Of a DNA stretch of 64,000 nucleotides, positions 54,445-63,810 are shown in pieces (the stretch's first letter is position 1; each line of letters starts with the position of its first letter). Below the pieces are notes generated by a model. The model had not been told where the DNA came from and ran no database searches. It saw only the letters and a program-made list of their open reading frames with translations. This DNA is from CAVWQV01 sp963757115 (GTDB taxonomy: Bacteria; Pseudomonadota; Alphaproteobacteria; Acetobacterales; Acetobacteraceae): contig CAVWQV010000006.1 of assembly GCA_963757115.1 (NCBI GenBank), positions 806,001 through 870,000 of the forward strand, written 5' to 3'. A program made the position numbers and the translations under genes.

Positions 54445-54571
54445 CTGGAAGGCTTCGAAGCGACCGTATCTACCAGGCACGTGCTTTTTTGTGACCCGGC
54501 GGGTCAGCTTGAGCCGCACCGATCCGCCGATGGCCGTCCCGTGACGGAACGGCGGTCACGCATGTCGCGGT

Positions 54572-55645
54572 TCAGGGCCCGGGTTCTTGGACCGACGACA
54601 GGAAGGCGAGGATTTTTGCAAAATCGTCCTCGGATAGGATCCCGCTCCAGTTGGGCATGCCCTTGCTGACCCTGCCGTGCGTCACCGTGGCCGTGAATTT
54701 TGCTGCCATCTCATCCCCGTAGCGCACGTGCAGCAATCGCAGGTTCCGGCGTTGCTCGCCTTGGACGGCGTCCGGTCCGTGGCAATGCGAGCAGTTTTCG
54801 TTGAACAGCTTGCGGCCCGCGTCTATCTCCGCCGCATCCGGGGGCGAGGCCGCCCGATCGGATGTTGCAACGGGAACGACGGGCGGGCCCACGCCCGGGA
54901 AGCCGTATTTGGCCGCCAGAGCGCCGATCGAACCACCCATGCTGTTCAGCGCGCGGTCCACGCTGTCGCGCAGATCGGTCCTGCCGGCCGGAAACGCGAT
55001 AGCGGCGCTCCATTGCAAATGATCGCCCTGGGCCGGCGTGACCCGGTAGGCGCCGTGCATGACGCTCTGGTTCACCCAGCCCGCCGACGGGCCCCAGATG
55101 AACGCAGCATCGGCTTTGCCGGCGGCCATATCCTGCATCGCCTCCTCGGCGGATAGCGCCGTCACGGTCTGCACGTCGCTTCTGATTGTCAGCAGATCCT
55201 GCGGCGGCGTCGAAAACTGCACTGCAACCCGGTGACCGCGGAGAGCATCGATACCTTCGATCGTCGTCGCTGCGGGCGTGACCAGCGCATAACCGAGGGT
55301 GACGATCGGCCGAGAGAAGATGAGGCGCGGCCCCATGAACGATGCTTCGTCCGGCACTCCGATGAAGCCGTCGCACTGCCCGGTCAGCAGCTTCTGTCGA
55401 ATCTGTCGCTTGGCGTAGAAGGTGGGCACCCAGACCGGCTCGAACGGTCGGCCCATCTCACGGGCGACGTCGCGCCCGAGTTCGATGTAGAAGCCCGGCG
55501 TTTGGGCGCTCGCGCTGCTGAACGGCAGGTCGTCGGGATCGGCGCAGAGGCGGAGCGGCGTGGTTTCCGCCGCCGCCGGCCCCGCAAGTGCCACAAGAGC
55601 GGCGGCGAGCGGCCAGGCTCGCCTCCAGAAAGCGCGGTCCTTCAC
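54572..55645 (-). CDS. XoxJ/MoxJ-like periplasmic binding domain fused to cytochrome c
   Basis: This 357-residue protein has a signal peptide (1-26, ending AAAE). A family-3 solute-binding domain of the quinoprotein-associated type runs about 28-250, with LRLCADPDDLPFSS, VPTFYAKRQIRQKLLTGQCD and AAGKADAAFIWGPSAGW. A C-terminal class I cytochrome c runs about 270-357, with the haem site CSHCH at 285-289 and probable axial Met330 in GMPNW. In methylotrophs XoxJ (binding protein) and XoxG (cytochrome) are normally separate genes. The start overlaps the stop of the PQQ dehydrogenase by 4 bases, so this is its electron acceptor and accessory protein in one chain. Confidence 0.88.
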   Translation of the reverse strand: MKDRAFWRRAWPLAAALVALAGPAAAETTPLRLCADPDDLPFSSASAQTPGFYIELGRDVAREMGRPFEPVWVPTFYAKRQIRQKLLTGQCDGFIGVPDEASFMGPRLIFSRPIVTLGYALVTPAATTIEGIDALRGHRVAVQFSTPPQDLLTIRSDVQTVTALSAEEAMQDMAAGKADAAFIWGPSAGWVNQSVMHGAYRVTPAQGDHLQWSAAIAFPAGRTDLRDSVDRALNSMGGSIGALAAKYGFPGVGPPVVPVATSDRAASPPDAAEIDAGRKLFNENCSHCHGPDAVQGEQRRNLRLLHVRYGDEMAAKFTATVTHGRVSKGMPNWSGILSEDDFAKILAFLSSVQEPGP

Positions 55646-57369
55646 TGCAGAGTGAAAACGAAAAGAGTGCCGCCCTCGGGGGTGGCGGCAAAGATCTTCT
55701 TGCCGACCTCGCCCATGAAAGCCGGCGGCAACTCGGCCCGGCCCGCGAGCACGGCGACATACTGCTTGCCGTCCACCGCATACGTCATCGGTCCGGCGCC
55801 AACGCCGCTACCGACGTTGATCTGCCAGAGTGCCTTGCCGGTCTTGGCGTCCAGCGCGTGGAAAATGCCGTTGATGTCACCGAAGAACACGAGATTGCCG
55901 GCGGTCGTCATCGTCCCGCCGTTCCATGGCAGCGGCAGGTTCATCGTCCAGGCCGGCTTCTGAGTGGCGGGATCGAGCGCCAGCAATTGGCCCAGATGGT
56001 CGCCATGACCGGGGTTTACGTTGAAGTTGTTGCCCAGATAGAAGGCACCGCGACGATAATTTACATCCGTCGCCTGCATGTCTTGGCACATGTTATTCGT
56101 CGTCACGTAAACCAGCCCGGTTTGCGGATTGAACGACATCGGCTGCCAATTCTTGCCACCCATCCAGCTCGGGCAGATGTCGGTCGCCTTGTAATCCAGG
56201 CGCGGCCGCTTGGAGGTGTCCTCGATCGGCCGCTGGTCCTGGACGTCGTAGCCGGTTGCCCAGTTCACCGGAACGAAGGGCTGGGCGGAGATCAGCTTTC
56301 CGGTCTCCCGGTTTACAACGAAGAAGAAACCGTCGCGATCCGCCTTCATCATCACTGGCGTTTTCTGGCCGTTGATCGCGATGTCCGCCAGGACGAGCTC
56401 ATTCACACCGTCATAGTCCCATGCTTCGGCCGGCGTCGATTGGAATCCCCACTTGATGTGTCCCGTGTCGGCGTCCAGCGCGACGGTGCTCGACGTGTAG
56501 AGATTGGTCAGTTTGCCGTATTCGGACGTGCCGGTGCTGCGGACAGCCGCATTCCAGGGACTCGGGTTGCTGGTGCCATAGAATACGGTGTTCGTCTTGG
56601 GATCGTAAGAACCCACGAGCCAAGCGTTGCCGCCGCCGTGCTCCCAACTATCGCCCTTCCAGCTGTCATTGCCAGGCTCGCCGGGGCCTGGAATGGTGAA
56701 GGTCTTCCAGACCTGCTTGCCGGTTGCGAGATCGTACGCCTGGATCGCGCCGCGCGCGCCATACTCCCCGCCGGCATAGCCGCTGATCACAAAGTTCTTG
56801 ACCACGAGCGGCGGCGACGTGATCGCGGAGCCCTGCTTGTAGTCGACGACCTTCGCGTTCCAGACCTCCTTCCCGGTGCCGGCGTCGAGCGCGATCAGAT
56901 GTCCGTCAAGCGTTCCGAACAGGATCTTGCCATCAGCGAACGTGACGCCGCGGCTATCAAGGTCGCAGCACACGAACGGTTCCACGTCCTCCGCGATCAC
57001 CGGGTTGTACTGCCAACGGATCGCGCCGCTGCGAGCATCCAGTGCGTACACCGCGCGCGGGCCCGAGGAACTCGACACATACATCGTGTCGCCGATTACG
57101 ATGGGCGTCGCCTCGTTAGAGCGGAGCGCGCCGAGCTGGAAGGCGTAGGCGAGCTTCAGGTGATCAACGTTTTGGTCGGTGATCTGGTTGAGCGGACTGA
57201 ATCGGGTATTGGCGTAGGTCCGACCGTACATCGGCCAGTTGTTCTCGCTCTGCAGGGCCTTGTCGAGCGCCTCGTCGGCCCTCGCCACCCGCGGTGGCAG
57301 TGCGAGAACTCCGATCGCGACGGCAGCGACGCCGATCCATCCCAGCGCCCGCGAATACTCGGTGTTCAT
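55642..57369 (-). CDS. PQQ-dependent alcohol/methanol dehydrogenase with lanthanide-type active site
   Basis: From ATG 57369, with AGGGGAGAG upstream, the protein has 575 residues and a signal peptide ending near ARADE (residue 33). The eight-bladed propeller shows repeated W motifs and the vicinal disulfide Cys134-Cys135 in EPFVCCDLDSRG. Metal and PQQ ligands are Glu202 (GGEYGARG), Asn268 (GTSNPSPWN) and the catalytic Asp318 in EAWDYDGVN. An extra Asp320 two residues after the catalytic Asp is the signature of lanthanide-dependent XoxF/ExaF enzymes; calcium enzymes have Ala, Ser or Thr there. It oxidises primary alcohols in the periplasm and passes electrons to the downstream cytochrome fusion. 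Confidence 0.92.
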   Translation of the reverse strand: MNTEYSRALGWIGVAAVAIGVLALPPRVARADEALDKALQSENNWPMYGRTYANTRFSPLNQITDQNVDHLKLAYAFQLGALRSNEATPIVIGDTMYVSSSSGPRAVYALDARSGAIRWQYNPVIAEDVEPFVCCDLDSRGVTFADGKILFGTLDGHLIALDAGTGKEVWNAKVVDYKQGSAITSPPLVVKNFVISGYAGGEYGARGAIQAYDLATGKQVWKTFTIPGPGEPGNDSWKGDSWEHGGGNAWLVGSYDPKTNTVFYGTSNPSPWNAAVRSTGTSEYGKLTNLYTSSTVALDADTGHIKWGFQSTPAEAWDYDGVNELVLADIAINGQKTPVMMKADRDGFFFVVNRETGKLISAQPFVPVNWATGYDVQDQRPIEDTSKRPRLDYKATDICPSWMGGKNWQPMSFNPQTGLVYVTTNNMCQDMQATDVNYRRGAFYLGNNFNVNPGHGDHLGQLLALDPATQKPAWTMNLPLPWNGGTMTTAGNLVFFGDINGIFHALDAKTGKALWQINVGSGVGAGPMTYAVDGKQYVAVLAGRAELPPAFMGEVGKKIFAATPEGGTLFVFTLQ

Positions 57370-57749
57370 TGACGTCTCTCCCCTGAACTTGGCAGCCACT
57401 CGCGCCCGCGACGGCGGCCCTTGCCAATTTTGGACACCAATCGCCGCATCGTCGAGTTGCTGTCGCGGCCCAGGTTATCGGAATCGGCTGCGGTATCTCG
57501 TCGTCGTGCAATGAAAGCTGGACATAGCGCTGGTGCTGACAGGTCCGTTCAGCCGATCTCCTTCGCAGCCCCCCCCGAAACGGCGGCAGGTGTTGCCGAA
57601 GAGAAGGGCTGACTTGGATGAGCAAGGCCAAAGCAGTAGCGCGTTCGCGTTTGGGTACCTCAGGAACGGCCGCAAATGCTGCTGCCGCGTATCGCAAGGC
57701 GCACAGACCGAAGCCGCTGTCACGATCGTAGCGCCGAAGGCCTCGCGCC
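57370..57749. other. Junction between PQQ operon and mobile region
   Basis: This is a 380-base spacer. A short frame at 57618-57732 (38 codons, starting MSKAKAVARSRLG) is open but has no recognised family or good ribosome site. Similarity to a primase begins near 57750. No attachment-site tRNA or clear direct repeat was seen. Confidence 0.3.
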
Positions 57750-58277
57750 CGCGGTGCAGTAAGCTCGCAGATCATCAACTCCGCCGGCAAGATTGCACCG
57801 GGCATCGATGTGCGCGGCGAAGGCGGCTACATCGTATGGTGGCCGGGGTTCGGCGGCAAAGTCGAGATAGAGGTTCCGTGTGCGCCTTGGCCTGAGTGGC
57901 TAGCGGACGCGCTCCTGAACCCGGCAAAATTGGGCTTGCAGCGTAGCGCCGCAACAAGTGTCCCTCGACTGGTGGGCACTGGCGTATGCGCATCACCTCG
58001 TGCCCGAGCGTGCGCTCAACAAACATTCGTAAATGCACTCGTGCGGGTTCAGAGGGCGCAAGCGGGCGAGCGGCACGACCGGCTCCGGTCGGCGGCCGTG
58101 ACGGTGGGCGGCTTGCTTGACGTAATCGGCATGGGCGAGGCCGAAGCCGAGGACACGCTGTTTAAGGCCCTTGTGCGGGCGGACTGGCACGATACCGACG
58201 AGCGAAAGGCCCGAGGCACGATACGATGGGGTCTGGAGCGCGGCCGGCGGTCTCCGCTCTTTCCGGAGGGTTTGTGA
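57750..58277 (+). pseudogene. Bifunctional primase/polymerase (PriPol) remnant, 5' truncated
   Basis: The visible part carries the typical PriPol stretch IINSAGKIAPGIDVRGEGGYIV followed by a Trp-rich WWPG. After a degraded linker comes an end pattern of such proteins (RLRSAAVTVGGLLDVIGMGEAE and ADWHDTDERKARGTIRWGLERG). The catalytic Asp motif and start are absent. This pattern belongs to plasmid- and phage-type replication proteins. It ends at 58277, overlapping the start of the next replication gene. Confidence 0.6.
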
Positions 58278-59921
58278 TGGCCGCGATCGCCCTCAAGCCC
58301 ATCGGTGCTGCAAGGGTGGTGCATTTACCGCCCCGGGCTGGCAACGCCGAGCTGATCGATATGATTGCGCGACACGCGGCGATGACGGAGCTGGAAAGCG
58401 AACTTCTGATAAAAGAAGATGCCAAGCGCCATAACGTCGCTTTGGGGTTCCTACGTAAGCAGATAGCTCGGGCGCGAAGAGCAACTGAGCGCGAAGCAGA
58501 CAAGGCGGCACACGCCGCAACGCAAGCGGCTGGGGGTCTCACGTTCGATCCGGATGCGCCCTTACCTACTGCTCGCCGTTTCCTTGAGCTTCACCACACC
58601 CGGGACGATAAGCGGACGCTACATCACCAGAACGACGCCTTTTGGCAGTGGCGAGATACGCACTACGTTGAAGTGCTCGACGAGAACACATTGTCCGATC
58701 TCTACAGTTCCTCGAACCCGCGACGCAAGTCGTAAACAACCAACACGCTCCTTTCAACCCGAACCGGAGGAAGGTGGCGACGTGCTGGAAGCTTGCAGGG
58801 CCGCCGCGCAGCTCCCTCTGGATACGAAGCCGGGTTCGTGGTTAGGGTCAGCGAGCGAAGCCGAGGAGCGCCTGCCGGCAGCCGAGCTGATCGCGTGCCG
58901 CAATGGGCTGTTGCACACGCCGACAGCCGCTGTGCCGCACACTCCGGACTTTTTCTGTTTCAACGCGCTCGCCTTCGATTATGAGCCGGATGCGCCGGAA
59001 CCGCACGAGTGGTTGCGGTTTCTGGCATCGATCTGGGGCGACGATCCGGAACAGATTGCTGTCCTTCAGGAGATGTTTGGACTGCTCCCTGACTGGGGAC
59101 ATGTCCTTCCAGAAGGCCTTTATGATCGTCGGTCCGAGGCGCAGCGGTAAGGGCGCGATTATGCCGAATCCTTATAGACCTACTTGGACAGGAGAATGTG
59201 TGCTCCCCAACGTTGAGCAGCTCGCGGGGACATTCGGCATGCAACCTTTGATCGGTAAGCGCCTCGCGATCTTTTCGGATGTCGGGTCAGTAGCAGGGCG
59301 GATCTGTCCCACATCACCGAGCAGTTGCTGAAAGTCACTGGACAAGACAGCACCACGATCCCGCGGAAGAACCGGACTGACTGGAACGGCTACCTTGAAA
59401 CTCGGTTTTTGTTGCTGGCGAACGAAGTGCCGAACCTAAACGATCGCCAGTGGCGCGCTGACCGGTCGTTTCGTTCACCTCGTTCTGACGAGGTCGTTCC
59501 ATGACCGGGAGGACCTCGGATTAACGGCGCGTCTAAGGGGGGAACTGCCGGTATTCTTAAATGGGCGCTCGATGGGCTAGCGCATCTTGTGGAGCGTAGT
59601 TATTTCGTGCCGCCCCCGTCATCGCGAGAAATCCAACGGGAGATGGAGGAGCTAGGCGGCCCTATAGGGCAGTTCGTTCGTGAACGTTGCGAGGTCGGGG
59701 CGCAATACGAGGTGGCTGTGGAAGCCCTTTACCTAGGATGGAAGAACTGGTGCGAAGCGAACGGGCGCACGCACCCCGGCACCCGAGCCCGGTTCGCGCG
59801 CGACCTACGAACCGTTCTCCTGACATCAAAACTCGTCAACCCGCCGATCCCGACGCGCCTAGCGGCCCGGGTCCGGATAGTACAGGGTGTTCGGCTCTCC
59901 GGCGTCGAAGAGGCGATGTAA
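58277..59921 (+). pseudogene. Phage/plasmid primase-helicase (P4/D5 family), several frameshifts
   Basis: The gene begins at ATG 58277 with GGAGGG upstream. Segments in order are PTARRFLELHHTRDDKRTLHH and HYVEVLDENTL; then (shifted near 58703) FLEPATQVVNNQHAPFNPNRRKV; ACRNGLLHTPTAAVPHTPDFF and FDYEPDAPEPHEWLRFLASIW; the Walker A region MIVGPRRSGKGAI; LIGKRLAIFSD; and TRFLLLANEVPNL. The final winged-helix part (59589-59921) has GPIGQFVRERCEVG and HPGTRARFARDL. At least five frame changes occur. Such primases replicate integrative plasmids and satellite phages, so this is the replication core of a decayed mobile element. Confidence 0.82.
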
Positions 59922-60479
59922 CCGGCTTGCCATCCGGGCGGGAAGGGGCACGCGGAACGCGTTCTGCGCTGCACTCCGGCAGTAGAGAGGAAAACGGATT
60001 TCGTGCGGACTAAAAAGAAAGTTTTCTCTCTCGTGCGCATAAGAAAGAGAACAACGCGTTCCTACTGCGTTCCTTCCCGAGGACAGCCGTTGAAGGCCAG
60101 CGAACCCCCTGCGCCACCTTGAAGGCTCGATGCTTGCTGTGCTATACTGGTATGGCGATGCGCGGGCGGCCTGCCTGGCCTGGCCCGTCGTGGGCCGCGA
60201 GCCTGCGGGGGAGCGGAAGCCCGTCGGGGCATCTCTCGGCCGCCGCCGCCCGTTGCCGGTCGACGAGAAGCTTGAACCGCAGGAAGCTGGAGCCGTGTCG
60301 CCCGGACCGGATACTCGTAACTCGGGGCGGATTGCCTCCGAACCCTCCGAGGCGGTCGCGCCACGTCGCATGGGCAACGGCAATGTCAGGGGGGCGATGA
60401 TTCGGCCTGCGGGGCTCTGGTAGTGTCAATTCGGCTTCCGCTCAGTTCACACGCGCCTTAATACGCATAACCCTCGTTC
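59922..60479. other. Spacer after primase remnant
   Basis: No gene is recognised. A 97-codon frame at 60130-60423 is rich in Pro, Gly and Arg and is probably a high-GC accident. The GC content drops sharply at about 60440. Confidence 0.3.
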
Positions 60480-61200
60480 CGCGAAGGGGCCTTGTCGAGC
60501 TATTGCAAAGGAAACGTCAATGGCTAAGGCCAGTGAAACATTTAATGTCTATGAAGGCGGCGCCTACACATAGTTAATACAGTGCTGCCGATTCTTTAGG
60601 AAATACATCCTAGCCTTCGCACCCAATAGACCACACTCAATATCACCGACTTCCAACGTTGTTGTTTCATTAGAATCGGAGACAGACGTCGTCTCAGACG
60701 ATTAACGTAACAGGGAAACATAAAACTAGTTGATCGAACCAGCGGGACCTTATACCGGAGGTTCTCTGACATTTAACTTGAATAAGAACGCAACGTTAAC
60801 GACCACCAACGTCACGTTGGGCGTGGATCAGCTACGTTATAAATGGTGGCGCAGGTTCAAAGGTTAACAATCAGCATACCTCTCTGGCGGGTACGACAGC
60901 TGAAATAAACAGCGACGTAGTAGGGAAGGGCGATTTCATTTTGGCGCCGCCGTCGATTAGAGGATTCGCCAACTATCTAGAATTCACCAAAGCAGTTTCC
61001 TCAGGTCAAAGGGTTGATCTTAGTGGTTCCAAAACGGATGTAGTAAGCTAATCCTCGCTACAACTAACTTTGCCGGAACAGTCGGCTTAGATAATGCTTA
61101 TGGACAGCTCGATTTAGTTGGTTTGTCGAACGCGGACAGCTTCAGTTACAAAAACGATGTGTTAAGAATTATAGCGGAAATAGAATTCTCGATTCGGTAA
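60480..61200 (+). pseudogene. AT-rich eroded repeat protein (beta-strand adhesin or S-layer-like)
   Basis: The base composition is clearly lower in GC than the rest of the window (sampled stretches near 40-45 percent). A short start reads MAKASETFNVYEGGAYT after ATG 60520. Pieces in other frames include TTAEINSDVVGKGDFILAPP, TKAVSSGQRVDLSGSKTDVV and, after stops, NFAGTVGLDNAYGQLDLVGL. Alternating Gly/Asn/Asp and aliphatic residues with GxVDL patterns suit beta-helix repeat proteins of secreted adhesins. Many stops are present, so it is not expressed as one protein. Its composition points to recent foreign origin. Confidence 0.5.
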
Positions 61201-61353
61201 AGCTGTACCGAAGGTGGTCTGACAGTTTCGAGCAGTAACGGAACTGGATCTGCTGCCCCATCAGCCCCATCCCTGTCATTGGGACGCTTTTGCCTGCGCG
61301 TTTTCGGCGTAGAACGGAACAAGACTTGGGGGGCAAGGCGCGTCTCGCGCGCA

Positions 61354-61908
61354 CTAAATAAAAGTGCTTTGCTGGCGCTTCGAGCCTGTGGTCCCTGACG
61401 GCTCCGGCATTACACTGCTCCTGCGTGCCGAATGCGCTGCACCGGTGCTAACACCCACCCCGAGCTCGCGCGCCGTCTTCAAGATGCCGGTCCCGGCCGC
61501 CAAGCGTGCCCGGATCGCGTCCTCCGTCTTCCTCTTCACCTTCGGCCGACCTAGTGCCTTGCCCTGCTTCCGCGCCCGCTCCAGGCCCGCCATCACTCGC
61601 TCCCGGATCATGCCGCGCTCCAGTTCGGCGAACACTGCGGCCATTTGCAGCATCGCCTTGCCGTGCGGGGTCGTGGCGTCCATGCCTTCCTTGTCGGCAT
61701 AGATCGCGACACCCGCCGCTTCCAGGTCCGCCAGGGCCGCCACGACGGTCGCCGTGCTCCGCCCGATCCGGTCCACCGACCAGAACATCAGCACATCGAA
61801 GCGGCGGCGGTTCGCATCCTTCAACATCGCGTCGAACGCCGGGCGCTTGTCGCGGCCCTTCGCGCCGCTGATTCCCGCATCCGAGTAGACGCGACGCGCG
61901 TCCGCGCC
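61354..61908 (-). pseudogene. Serine recombinase (resolvase) remnant, missing catalytic N-terminus
   Basis: Readable parts are YSDAGISGAKGRDKRPAFD, FDVLMFWSVDRIGRSTATV, AIYADKEGMDATTPHGKAML, a helix ending ELERGMIRERVMAGLERARK and a C-terminal HTH with KTARELGVGVST. The N-terminal segment with the nucleophile Ser (normally RVST) is absent upstream of 61908. One extra base near 61440 destroys the end, which should read VQRIRHAGAV. The protein is therefore inactive on its own. It faces a second recombinase remnant about 190 bases away. Confidence 0.8.
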
Positions 61909-62084
61909 CGATTAAAAGCGATGCTTTGCCGAAGATCGCTCGATACCGAACGATCTACTCTCGGGCGGCCCGGGCGGCCGCCCTCGATCCAACGACCCGC
62001 GGTCGTTCCCTCGCCCCATTTGTTCCCGCTTGCGGCCTGCTCCGGCTGGCGCACGTTAAGCGTCGACGACCGTTGACGTTACAC

Positions 62085-62791
62085 GTGCGAGGTGCGATGC
62101 GAGGCAAGTTCGTCAGTTATTTGCCTGACAGACCGGCAGGGCCGCAGCGGCCTCGGCCTGGAGACGCAGCAGGGAGGCAGTCCGCACCTACATCCGCAGT
62201 GGCGACCTCCTCGCCGAATTTGTCAAGTGGAGAGCGGCAAACGGAACGCTCGACCCAGCTTGCCCGGGCTCTCGCGCAATGCCGGCTGACGGGCGCAACG
62301 CTCGTTGTCGCGAAGCTCGATCGCCTGTCCCGCAATCAAGCCTTCCTCGTCGGGCGTATCCGAAGGCACGGGCGATGCCGGGGTCGTGTTCTGCAACTAC
62401 CGACGATCCCGCCCGGGCCGGTGGGTAAGTTCATCGTCCAGCAGATGGCCGCAGTCGCCAAGCTAGAGGCCGGGCTTATCTCACAACGGACACGGGCGGC
62501 TCTCGCCGTGGCGAAGGCGCAGGGCCGTGAGCTCGGGGGTGCCGGGGCAGGCAGAAGCCCGATGCGGCAGCAAGTGTTGCGGCCCGCCGGGCGAAGGCTC
62601 TGACTTCGCGGGGTCGGCCTCCCCCGATCGCGGCCGAGCTGCGCGAGAGCGGGAAGAGTATGCGGGCAATTGCCGTCGAGTTGACGGCCCGGCGGATAAA
62701 CACCCCGCGCGGCGGCACGTGGTCCGGACAAGCGGTGCAAGCCTTGCTCGGCCGAGCCGAGGAGGGACCCCTACAAGCGCCCGCCCTATAG
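62085..62791 (+). pseudogene. Second serine recombinase remnant, frameshifted
   Basis: After a start near 62098 (MRGKFVSYL) the catalytic RVST segment is missing, and the sequence continues TDRQGRSGLGLETQQ in another frame. Later parts are VVAKLDRLSRNQAFLV, PTIPPGPVGKFIVQQMAAVAKL and RTRAALAVAKAQGRELGG. Beyond 62600 a further frame gives AAELRESGKSMRAIAVEL, which is the usual C-terminal HTH region of this family. The protein is 180-230 residues long in family members. At least three frame changes are present. It is unrelated in detail to the minus-strand remnant, so two elements have decayed here. Confidence 0.75.
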
Positions 62792-63028
62792 GGCAGCGGA
62801 CCGGGCAGGAACACCCGATGGCAGAGCGACGATCCAGCTCGTCAACGGGAGCGGGAGATAGAGGACGTGTGGAGCGCAATTAAAGGAGCGCCTCGACGTG
62901 GAACGTCAATTTGCTCGAGTATTTTGCGGCCGGCAAGCTGCTATGGATATTTATGGGGCGGGGTATTCGGCTTTCACGTAAAGCTGTTTGCGGCCAAGAT
63001 GATGTCGACCCTTGGATGCTGAACGGCG

Positions 63029-63810
63029 ATGACGACTGGTTGCGTCGCAATCCGATGGAAAATAATGCCCGTCGAATTGTTGCATTCGATAAGACATGGT
63101 GCCACGGATGCCTTATATACCCTCCTTAAGGCTGGTTCAGGGGCTGATCACCTAAAGGAGCGTACTTGTCAACTCGTCCCATCAAGTCGACGTTCGTGGA
63201 AATGGAGATTGGCCAGTCTTTTGGTGGTGAATGGGTTTAGAGTTGCAGTTAAACAAGAGATTGGCAAGCGAGGAGAGGATTACGACATAGAGGTGTCGAA
63301 TGAACATGGCCGTCGAGTGTAGAAGTGACTTCAAAGGAAGAGGGGGCGCTGTCTGAGAAAACGATCATGAACACCCTATTCGCGAAACGCGATCAGGTTC
63401 CGCCCGATAAACCCGCTGTTTGTCTGTTCACGTTCCGGCCTGCTTGGATGCACTTTGCTTATCAGAAGGCCATTTTCTCACGCGCTCTAAATAGATTTCA
63501 TATGAAGTCAAAACGCTTTAACTCCGTTGTGCTCGTGTCCGAGGATGTGATCCCCTCAGAGGCAATGGCGGGACGCCCGGCTTTTGAAAATCCAGGCGGA
63601 CATTCAATGAGGCTGCGCGCCATCGGCTCCAGAACCGTGAAGTTTTCGGAACTCCTAGGGAGATTAATGGTCGCGGCCGCATGGCGTTCTCATATTTCGC
63701 TCGCGTTCAGGCGCGTGGTGAAGATACGAATTAGTTGCTCGGCGGCTCGATCTCCCCTGTCAAGTGCCCGCCTGCCCATACCCCACCCCTGCCCGACAGG
63801 CGCGACATAG
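63029..63810 (+). pseudogene. Uncharacterised protein with possible nuclease-like core, one frameshift
   Basis: The first frame (63029-63322) contains ASLLVVNGFRVAVKQEIG and EDYDIEVSNEHGRRV. It ends at a stop but continues, one base away, in VEVTSKEEGALSEKTIMNTL followed by KRDQVPPDKPAVCLFTF and FNSVVLVSEDV. The Asp, Glu-x-x-Ser-Lys-like spacing and hydrophobic strands resemble the core of PD-(D/E)xK-fold proteins encoded on mobile elements, but the exact family is not recognised and the Lys-bearing motif is not canonical. GC is lower than average. It lies at the far end of the mobile region, and the final 190 bases hold nothing recognisable. Confidence 0.4.

Noticed and set aside
55588..57372. 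594-codon plus-strand open frame
   Set aside because: Mirror of the PQQ dehydrogenase gene with no domain of its own.
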